Positions 5,524-10,635 of a stretch of DNA of 10,635 nt are shown here, piece by piece (within the stretch, counting starts at the first letter, position 1; the number at the start of each line of letters is the position of its first letter). A model generated the notes under the pieces. The model was not told the origin of the DNA, ran no database searches, and saw only the letters and a list, made by a program, of their open reading frames with translations. The stretch lies in NCBI GenBank assembly GCA_040775095.1, contig JAXGTD010000135.1, forward strand, positions 1-10,635. Direction: 5' to 3'. This stretch comes from JAXGTD01 sp040775095 (GTDB lineage Bacteria > Pseudomonadota > Gammaproteobacteria > Chromatiales > Chromatiaceae). The translations under genes were made by a program, and so were the position numbers.

Positions 5524-6864
5524 TCAGCGAACCGCGCGGAATGCCAATCGCTGACCGCGCACGCTGTCGAGGACGCGACCGTTCTCGTACGCGATCTCGC
5601 CATTGACCAGGGTGAGCATGATCCGCGAGGGAAAACGGCGGCCCTCGAATGGTGACCAGCCACACTTCGCCAGTACCTGGTCGCGCTCGACGGTATAGGG
5701 CGCGTTGAGGTCGACCAGGGTCAGGTCCGCCCAGCAGCCCTCGCGGATGTAGCCGCGCCCTTCGATGCCGAAGCATTCGGCGACCGCATGACTGGTGCGC
5801 GTAACCAGCGTCTCGATGGAGAGCTTGCCGGCGTGGACGTGCTCGAACAGCGACGGCAGCGCATCTTGCACCAGCGGCAGGCCAGAGGGGGCGGCAAAGT
5901 AGCCGGCGGCCTTCTCCGTGAGCGTGTGCGGCGCATGGTCCGTGGCGATGCAGTCGATGCGCCCGTCGGCGACCGCCGCGAGAATGCCCGCGCGATCCTC
6001 GGGACGCTTGATCGCGGGGTTACACTTGATCAGCGTACCCAGTTGGTCGTAATCGCGGTCGTCGAAATACAGGTGGTGCACGCAGGCCTCGGCCGTGATG
6101 CGCTTGCCCGTGGGCGGGCCCGGGGCGAACAGGTCCAGCTCGCGGGCGCTGGTGATGTGCAGCACATGCAGTCGGGCGTCGTGACGGCGGGCCAGCTCCA
6201 CGGCCCGCGACGAGGATCGCCAGCAGGCCTCCTCGGAGCGGATCAATGGATGCGCGCTCATCGGGACGTCCTCGCCAAAACGGGCGCGGAACGCGGCCTC
6301 GTTGGCCAGAATCGTGGGCGTGTCCTCGCAATGGGTCGCGATGGGCAACGGGCTGTCGGCGAAGATCGCATCGAGGGTCGACTCGTCGTCGACCAGCATG
6401 TTGCCCGTGGATGCGCCCATGAACACCTTCACACCGCAGCACTGACCCACGCGCACCGCGCGGATCGCATCGATGTTGTCGTTGCTGGCGCCAAGATAGA
6501 AGCTGTAGTTGGCCCGTGACACCTCGGCGGCGCGCGCGTGCTTGGCCTCGAGCGCGTCGAGATCCAGCGTCGGTGGCCGGCTGTTGGGCATCTCCATGAA
6601 GCTCGTGATCCCGCCTGCCACCGCGGCCCGCGACTCAGTGGTGAAATCCGCCTTGTGGGTCAGCCCCGGCTCGCGGAAGTGCACCTGATCGTCGATCATG
6701 CCGGGGATGAGCAGTCGCCCCGCGGCGTCGATGACCCGCTGGGCAGCGCTGTGCTGAAGGTCGCCGCCGATGGCCTCGATGCGCCCGTCGCGGATCAGCA
6801 CGTCGGCCTCGAAGCGGCGCCCCTCATTGACGATGTCGGCATTGGTGATGAGCAGGCTGGACAT
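5524..6864 (-). CDS. pyrC: Dihydroorotase (cyclic amidohydrolase), 446 aa
   Basis: This enzyme should catalyse reversible cyclisation of N-carbamoyl-L-aspartate to dihydroorotate, the third step of de novo pyrimidine synthesis. The motifs are those of the amidohydrolase superfamily: DDQVHFREPGLTHKADF (residues 58-74), VKVFMGASTGNML (145-157) with Lys146 as the likely carbamylated metal bridge, ATHCED (176-181), HVLHIT (233-238), ATDHAPHT (307-314), and the C-terminal CGWSPFEGR (401-409). In the first motif the usual metal-binding HxH reads QVH; from memory this is normal for the subgroup represented by the Porphyromonas gingivalis enzyme, which shares the DDQVHFREPGLTHK and TGNMLVD signatures. 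The start is the ATG at 6864, preceded by AGGAG at 6 bases; upstream in-frame sequence is not protein-like. No other pyr gene is nearby. An allantoinase or hydantoinase role is less likely, given the close fit to dihydroorotase motifs. Confidence 0.88.
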   Translation of the reverse strand: MSSLLITNADIVNEGRRFEADVLIRDGRIEAIGGDLQHSAAQRVIDAAGRLLIPGMIDDQVHFREPGLTHKADFTTESRAAVAGGITSFMEMPNSRPPTLDLDALEAKHARAAEVSRANYSFYLGASNDNIDAIRAVRVGQCCGVKVFMGASTGNMLVDDESTLDAIFADSPLPIATHCEDTPTILANEAAFRARFGEDVPMSAHPLIRSEEACWRSSSRAVELARRHDARLHVLHITSARELDLFAPGPPTGKRITAEACVHHLYFDDRDYDQLGTLIKCNPAIKRPEDRAGILAAVADGRIDCIATDHAPHTLTEKAAGYFAAPSGLPLVQDALPSLFEHVHAGKLSIETLVTRTSHAVAECFGIEGRGYIREGCWADLTLVDLNAPYTVERDQVLAKCGWSPFEGRRFPSRIMLTLVNGEIAYENGRVLDSVRGQRLAFRAVR

Positions 6865-6870
6865 GGGTTT

Positions 6871-6875
6871 CTCCT
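6871..6875 (-). promoter_or_regulatory. Ribosome-binding site AGGAG for pyrC
   Basis: Minus-strand AGGAG ends 6 bases before the ATG at 6864. It decides the start against the longer open frame that reaches 7002. Confidence 0.8.
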
Positions 6876-7187
6876 GGCGCGGGGGTGCAGGCGCGGCATT
6901 CGGCGCATGGCGGGTATAATCCGAGTCAAAGAGTAGTTGACCGCTTAGCCTCCGATGCAAACATCTGAGCTTGTTTGGGTTCTCGAGACGTTGGAGCGTC
7001 ACCGGCCGGGTGAAGGGCGCTACGCTCGCCAGGGCACGCCCCGCGCGGCGCCCAGCCGTGTTACAACGCGTTGGAATCGAATGACGATTCCGCCTCGTTC
7101 TGCCTTGCTGGACGCCACGCGGAACGCACCCTGACGAGCGTCCAACTGCTCTTTTTACTAGGATAATCGCCGCATCTTAACGCCTCC

Positions 7188-7191
7188 GGAG
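7188..7191 (+). promoter_or_regulatory. Ribosome-binding site GGAG for hisI
   Basis: GGAG sits 9 bases upstream of the ATG at 7201. Together with the early LEHAIKAN segment it supports the longer hisI start, which adds about 25-30 residues before the core domain. Confidence 0.6.
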
Positions 7192-7200
7192 ACCGACAGC

Positions 7201-7644
7201 ATGACCCTGGAACACGCAATCAAGGCGAACGAGAAGGCCGCCGTGGGGGACTCGCTGCCCTGGGCCTCGGTCCGCGCCTCGCTCAAGCTCAGTGCCGACG
7301 GGCTGATCCCGGCCATCGCGCAGCAATATGACTCCGGCGAGGTCCTGATGATGGCCTGGATGAACCTGCAGTCGCTCGACGAGACGCTGGCCACGGGGCG
7401 CGTCTGCTACTGGTCGCGTTCGCGCGGCAAGCTCTGGCGCAAGGGGGAATCCTCCGGGCAGGTGCAGATGCTCAGGGAGATGCGGCTCGACTGCGACGGC
7501 GACACCCTGCTCCTGCTGGTGGACCAGACTGGCCCAGCCTGCCACACCGGCCGCGGCAACTGCTTTTACAATGCCGTCCGTGGCGACCGGGTCGAGGTCA
7601 TCGCCGAACCGCTGATCGACCCGGATACGCTCTACCATCAGTAA
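7201..7644 (+). CDS. hisI: Phosphoribosyl-AMP cyclohydrolase, 147 aa
   Basis: HisI hydrolyses the adenine ring of phosphoribosyl-AMP in the third step of histidine biosynthesis, in the cytoplasm. The family signature is complete: VLMMAWMN (48-55), CYWSRSRGKLWRKGESSG (69-86), LDCDGDTLLLLVDQTGPACHTG (96-117) and NCFYN (120-124). Asp97, Asp99 and Asp101 are the expected magnesium ligands; Cys98, Cys114 and Cys121 are the expected zinc ligands. There is no HisE (phosphoribosyl-ATP pyrophosphatase) domain, so it is the single-domain form rather than the HisIE fusion of enteric bacteria. Residues 1-25 are an N-terminal extension ahead of the conserved domain. No his gene neighbours it: pyrC diverges upstream and a cardiolipin synthase-like gene converges 26 bases downstream, so it is probably monocistronic and outside any his operon in this window. 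Confidence 0.95.
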   Translation: MTLEHAIKANEKAAVGDSLPWASVRASLKLSADGLIPAIAQQYDSGEVLMMAWMNLQSLDETLATGRVCYWSRSRGKLWRKGESSGQVQMLREMRLDCDGDTLLLLVDQTGPACHTGRGNCFYNAVRGDRVEVIAEPLIDPDTLYHQ

Positions 7645-7670
7645 GAGACCGGGCTCGGTGGCGCATCGCC

Positions 7671-9122
7671 TCACAGATAGGGCGAGAGCAGGCGCGCGAA
7701 GCCATCGCGCAGCCGCACCGGCAGGGTGCGGGCGCCCATGTCGCCGGGGCGAAGCTCCTGGGCCGAGGCGAGCTTCTCGTCAATGAGGCCGTCGAGCGTC
7801 GCCACCAGCGCGGGGTCGTAGCACTCCACGTTGAGCTCGAAGTTGAGCCGCAGGCTGCGTGGATCCCAGTTCGCGGAGCCGAGGTAGCACCAGATGTCGT
7901 CGACCAGCATCAGCTTGGTGTGATCGAATGGCGGGGCGGAAAGGAACAGCCGGGCACCGCCGTTGAGGATCTGCTCGGCCTGTGCGGCCGCCGCCCACTG
8001 CACGAAGCGCAGATTGCTGCGCCGTGGTGTCAGGATCTGCACCGCCACTCCGCTCAGCGCGGTGACGTTGAGCGCGGCCATCAGCGTCTGATCGGGCAAA
8101 AAATAGGGTGTGACGATGCGTACCCGGCGCCGGGCCTTGGCCAATGCCCCGAGGATCAGGCGCCGGATCACGTCGAAGTCCTCGTCCGGGCCGTCCGCGG
8201 TGCAGCGCGCGAGCGTGTCGCCGACCGGCTCGAGCACCGGATACCAGCGATCTCCCCCGAGGTGCTCGCCGGTGGTGAAGGCCCAGTCGAGTCCGAACGC
8301 CTGCATCAGTCCGCGCACGACCGGCCCCTCGAGACAGAAATGCAGGTCCTGCACCGGGTGCCGGGGGTCGTTGGCGAGCAGGCAGCCCTCGCGAATGTTG
8401 AGCCCGCCGGTGAATCCCATGCGCCCGTCGACGACCAGGATCTTGCGATGGTTGCGCAGGTTCAGATACTGGTTGCGGATTGGCAGGCTAGGCTCAAGGA
8501 AGACACCCGTCGGCACGCCTGCCCTGCGCAGCAGCCGTGGCACCGGCGGGCTGCTGTAGCGCTGCCCGACCCCGTCGACCAGAACACGGACCGCAACGCC
8601 GCGGTGGCGGGCGCGGGTCAGCGCGCGGAGGAACATCGCGCCGGCGGCGTCGTTGTCGAAGATGTAGGTGGAGAGCGCGACGCTGTGCTCGGCCCGCCCG
8701 ATGGCCTCGATCATCGCCGGATAGGCGGCATCGCCGCCGCGCAGTGGCGTCAGGCGATTGCCCGACTCCAGTGGTGACTGGCACAACGCATCGCCCAGCC
8801 GACCCAGCGGGATCAGTTGGGGATAGCATCGGCTGAGCAGGTGGTGTGCGCGTGCCTCGGCCGCGACGCTGGCCGCCTCGCTCTGCCGCGAGGTGGCGGC
8901 GCGCAGTCTGTGTGCCCTGCGCTGGATGCGGTTGACGCCGAAGACCCAATACAGTGCCAGCCCGACCAGCGGTGCGAGCAGCACCAGCCCGGTCCAGCCG
9001 ACCGTGGACGAGACGTCGCGGCCACTCAGCACGATGTGGATACAGGTAAGGCCGACCGCGGTGATCTCGACCCCGATGAGCAGATAGAGCCACAGGTCCT
9101 GAAGGAGCTCGCTCAAGTCCAT
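7671..9122 (-). CDS. Cardiolipin synthase-like phospholipase D-family protein, 483 aa
   Basis: From the ATG at 9122 the protein has two N-terminal membrane segments (about 9-32 and 40-62, the PLDc_N-type hairpin). Two phospholipase D domains follow. The first HKD motif is HRKILVVDGRMGFTGGLN (His225, Lys227, Asp232); the second is HTKLMLVDDIWCYLGSANWD (His401, Lys403, Asp408). Length, topology and paired HKD motifs match bacterial cardiolipin synthases of the ClsA type, which condense two phosphatidylglycerols, or phosphatidylglycerol with another phospholipid, at the inner membrane. The closest paralogue class cannot be fixed by eye. The frame stays open to an ATG at 9473, but the added 117 residues have the composition of translated non-coding GC-rich DNA. 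A second possible start is the ATG at 9167 (15 more residues). Ribosome-binding sites are weak at all candidates. Confidence 0.87.
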   Translation of the reverse strand: MDLSELLQDLWLYLLIGVEITAVGLTCIHIVLSGRDVSSTVGWTGLVLLAPLVGLALYWVFGVNRIQRRAHRLRAATSRQSEAASVAAEARAHHLLSRCYPQLIPLGRLGDALCQSPLESGNRLTPLRGGDAAYPAMIEAIGRAEHSVALSTYIFDNDAAGAMFLRALTRARHRGVAVRVLVDGVGQRYSSPPVPRLLRRAGVPTGVFLEPSLPIRNQYLNLRNHRKILVVDGRMGFTGGLNIREGCLLANDPRHPVQDLHFCLEGPVVRGLMQAFGLDWAFTTGEHLGGDRWYPVLEPVGDTLARCTADGPDEDFDVIRRLILGALAKARRRVRIVTPYFLPDQTLMAALNVTALSGVAVQILTPRRSNLRFVQWAAAAQAEQILNGGARLFLSAPPFDHTKLMLVDDIWCYLGSANWDPRSLRLNFELNVECYDPALVATLDGLIDEKLASAQELRPGDMGARTLPVRLRDGFARLLSPYL

Positions 9123-9440
9123 CGGCGTAGAGTCAGGTACTCGGGGTGAGACAGGCGCGGCGGCCATCGCTGGCCGTTCGCGTGGCCCGGATGGCCAAGG
9201 GTAGCCGCGTGTCAGCGGCGGTGCAAAGCACCAGTCCCATGCCCGACCTGGGGCTCCGGCGTTCGGGTGTCTGGCCTGGCAAGCCCCGCGATGGGGCAAC
9301 GACCCCCAGCCTCTTCCGGTGGCTCCGGGACTTCCCTCTCGACGCCGCGGGACCAACCTGTATGCTGCCAGGGCGAGATGGCCGCGTCGTCCCGATGGCT
9401 CTGGCCGCGAATGATGCAAATCCGGGCGAGCTGTCTCTTG

Positions 9441-9490
9441 GATCGCGGTTGTTTCCCCAGTATCGGGGGACATCGTGGCCAGCCGCGATC
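9441..9490. repeat. Compound inverted repeat (11-bp outer stem, inner 5-bp hairpin)
   Basis: GATCGCGGTTG (9441-9451) pairs with CAGCCGCGATC (9480-9490): 11 pairs with one G-T. Inside it, TCCCC (9454-9458) pairs with GGGGA (9466-9470). This is a long stem with an internal hairpin and no T-run on either strand. Confidence 0.5.
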
Positions 9491-9636
9491 ATCGTGACCA
9501 AATGGAGAAGATCCGACATCGTCCTTTGCGATCATGCCGCGCCGGGGAGGCGCGGGCGGCCTTGTACCCCGCGGTATCCGCACAAATTCACAGCCCCCTC
9601 GGGGCGGTGTGTCGGTTCCCAGACCGCATCTGCAAA

Positions 9637-9668
9637 GTCGGCGTTCGCCCGCTTGCGGGCGACCCGAC
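9637..9668. repeat. GC-rich stem-loop
   Basis: CGCCCGC (9646-9652) and GCGGGCG (9655-9661) form a 7-bp dyad around TT, flanked by GTCGG (9637-9641) and CCGAC (9664-9668), which extend it after an asymmetric internal loop. It lies about 150 bases upstream of the SpoIIAA-like gene and has no T-run. Confidence 0.45.
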
Positions 9669-9821
9669 GGAGGACGGCAGCGTAGTGGATGTGCGCGGCG
9701 GACCTGTCCATGAGAAAGGCTGTAACCCCCCTGTCTTTCAGAGCGATTATTTGGGGATACCGCAGGCTTGTAACGCATTTCTCCACGCGAACCCAAGACG
9801 ACCAACCAGCGGAGCACGAGC

Positions 9822-10184
9822 ATGATCGAGATGATGACTGACTTGCCGGAGAACGTGATCGGTTTCACTGCCCAGGGCAAGGTCACGGCAGCGGACTATG
9901 AACAACAACTGGTTCCCGCGGTGGAGGCGGCCCTGGCCCGCGCCGACAAGGTCCGCCTGCTCTACCACCTGGGTGCCGACTTCGATGGATTCGAGGCCGG
10001 TGCGCTGTGGGAGGATGCCAAGGTGGGCCTGAGCCACATGGCCGCCTGGGAGCGGATCGCACTGGTCACCGATGTGGAATGGATCCGTCTGGCCACCAAG
10101 GCACTGGGCTTTGCGATGCCCGGCGAGGTGCGCGTCTTCTCCGATGCCCAACTGCACGCGGCCCGCGATTGGCTGACCGGCTGA
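9822..10184 (+). CDS. SpoIIAA-like / STAS-domain protein, 120 aa
   Basis: The ATG at 9822 follows GGAG with 7 bases between. The 120-residue protein has the pattern of the SpoIIAA-like family (STAS/Sec14-like fold): an N-terminal strand VIGFTAQGKVTAADYEQ (12-28), a strand KVRLLYHLG (43-51), FDGFEAGALWEDAK (54-67), SHMAAWERIALVTDVEW (71-87), and a terminal ALGFAMPGEVRVF plus DAQLHAARDWL. Its length is typical for stand-alone members. No signal peptide or membrane segment is present, so it is cytoplasmic or peripheral. STAS-type domains bind nucleotides, lipids or partner proteins, but the role of these single-domain versions is mostly unknown. It is followed after 63 bases by a secreted DUF4139 gene on the same strand with no clear terminator between, so the two may be co-transcribed. 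Confidence 0.8.
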   Translation: MIEMMTDLPENVIGFTAQGKVTAADYEQQLVPAVEAALARADKVRLLYHLGADFDGFEAGALWEDAKVGLSHMAAWERIALVTDVEWIRLATKALGFAMPGEVRVFSDAQLHAARDWLTG

Positions 10185-10247
10185 GGGGTCGCGGCCACTT
10201 GCCGGCTTGCGCCAACCCGAGAATCCGGAACGAGGGAGACAGCGACG

Positions 10248-10635
10248 ATGCCAGAGCGCGGACCGATGCTGCCAGTCATGCTCTTTTTCATGATCTTCAT
10301 GGAGCCAGTGATGGGACAGGCGAATCACGACAGCGAATTGGGCACGACGCTCGACGACCAACGCGCGGTCGCCGTGACCATCTACAACCAGGACCTGGCG
10401 CTGGTGAAGGACCAGCGGCAGGTGACCCTTCCGGTGGGCCGGGTGGCGCTCGCCTTTCGCGATGTCAGCGCGCGAATTCGGCCCCAGACGGCGCTGCTTC
10501 GCGGCCTCGATGCGCAGGATGGGTCGGGCCCGCGGGTAATCGAGCAGAACTTCGACTTCGATCTCCTGACGCCCGCCAAGCTGCTGGAAAAGTATGTCGG
10601 CCGTCAGGTGGGGCTGATCAGTACGCACCCCACAA
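10248..10635 (+). CDS. DUF4139-family secreted protein, N-terminal part (runs off right edge)
   Basis: The ATG at 10248 is preceded by GAGGGAGAC about 7-10 bases upstream and opens 129 codons to the window end without a stop. Residues 7-24 are hydrophobic (MLPVMLFFMIFMEPVMGQ) and look like a Sec signal peptide, followed by a polar linker. From about residue 43, AVTIYNQDLALVKDQRQVTL, then GRVALAFRDVSARIRP, then VIEQNFDFDLLTPAKLLEKYVG match the N-terminal beta-rich domain typical of DUF4139 proteins, which usually run to about 450-500 residues. The protein should be exported to the periplasm; its biochemical role is unknown. The start could alternatively be the second Met (residue 7), which still gives a signal peptide. 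Confidence 0.8.
   Translation, partial: MPERGPMLPVMLFFMIFMEPVMGQANHDSELGTTLDDQRAVAVTIYNQDLALVKDQRQVTLPVGRVALAFRDVSARIRPQTALLRGLDAQDGSGPRVIEQNFDFDLLTPAKLLEKYVGRQVGLISTHPT

Larger units (their letters stand above)
6865..7200. other. Divergent promoter region between pyrC and hisI
   Basis: These 336 bases separate two divergently read genes and must carry promoters for both. There is a perfect TATAAT at 6915-6920 (plus strand) but no recognisable -35 at the proper distance. A GATAAT at 7162-7167 lies closer to hisI, also without a clear -35. Two dyads sit upstream of hisI: GGAATCG (7073-7079) / CGATTCC (7085-7091), and TGGACGC (7109-7115) / GCGTCCA (7138-7144), the latter followed by five T's at 7152-7156. 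No His-rich leader peptide is visible. Confidence 0.5.
9123..9821. other. Gene-free, hairpin-rich region
   Basis: About 700 bases lie between the cardiolipin synthase-like start and the next plus-strand gene. I found no protein with recognisable features on either strand. It should hold divergent promoters. Its middle (9441-9668) has four inverted repeats, the outer two listed separately: 9441-9490, CCGCGCC/GGCGCGG (9537-9555), GCCCC/GGGGC (9593-9605) and 9637-9668. None is followed by a T-run. No tRNA or known riboswitch pattern was recognised. Confidence 0.5.

Noticed and set aside
4656..5663. Minus-strand open frame of 335 codons spanning the repeat array and the end of pyrC
   Set aside because: It overlaps pyrC out of frame and translates the tandem repeats; no domain, signal or ribosome-binding site is seen.
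6915..6920. Perfect TATAAT as a certain sigma-70 promoter for hisI
   Set aside because: No -35 element is recognisable 16-18 bases upstream and it lies about 280 bases from the hisI start, so it was not called as a promoter feature.
6955..7134. A 59-codon plus-strand frame (starting MQTSELVWVLETLERHRPG) 35 bases after TATAAT
   Set aside because: It has no ribosome-binding site, no recognisable domain, and its later residues have the Arg/Pro/Ala composition of translated non-coding GC-rich DNA. A leaderless small protein cannot be excluded but is unsupported.
9123..9473. N-terminal extension of the cardiolipin synthase-like protein to the ATG at 9473
   Set aside because: The added 117 residues are Arg/Pro/Gly-rich without family resemblance, whereas the start at 9122 gives the usual two-helix N-terminus and total length.

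Overview
The window is GC-rich and reads as bacterial chromosomal DNA, most likely from a purple sulfur bacterium (Gammaproteobacteria, Chromatiales/Chromatiaceae). The strongest evidence is a secreted Gly/Tyr-repeat protein at 4158-4541 (minus) with the signal peptide and composition of the sulfur globule proteins that coat periplasmic sulfur globules in these organisms. The other genes (a dihydroorotase, a stand-alone hisI, a cardiolipin synthase-like enzyme and a DUF2868/DUF3482 gene pair) fit such a genome but do not fix the genus.

Layout. At the left edge is the N-terminal part of a thioredoxin-like protein (1-166, minus). A hairpin-rich intergenic repeat separates it from a two-gene minus-strand operon: a four-helix membrane protein of the DUF2868 family (1784-3859) and a DUF3482-family P-loop GTPase (345-1784), whose stop and start codons overlap as TGATG. 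After about 300 gene-free bases comes the sulfur globule protein gene (minus). A gene-poor stretch (4542-5523) follows; its right half holds three tandem copies, about 155 bases apart, of the repeat also seen at 180-335. Next are the dihydroorotase gene (5524-6864, minus), a 336-base divergent spacer, hisI (7201-7644, plus), and a tail-to-tail cardiolipin synthase-like gene (7671-9122, minus). A 699-base gene-free stretch with several strong hairpins precedes two plus-strand genes: a SpoIIAA-like/STAS protein (9822-10184) and the start of a secreted DUF4139 protein (10248 to the right edge).

How the parts relate. Only two pairs look functionally or transcriptionally linked: the overlapping DUF2868/DUF3482 pair, which probably forms a membrane-tethered GTPase system, and possibly the SpoIIAA-like and DUF4139 genes (63 bases apart, same strand). 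The pyrimidine and histidine biosynthesis genes share one intergenic region but read divergently. No transposase, CRISPR array, tRNA or rRNA was found.

The most notable unexplained feature is the approximately 125-base intergenic repeat. It has one copy at 180-335 and three tandem copies in the opposite orientation at about 5056-5490. Each copy has a stem-loop at the CATTTTC...GAAAATG position (changed in one copy) and a conserved TGGCCC. Flanking hairpins of varying strength differ in sequence between copies, which suggests structure is conserved over sequence.
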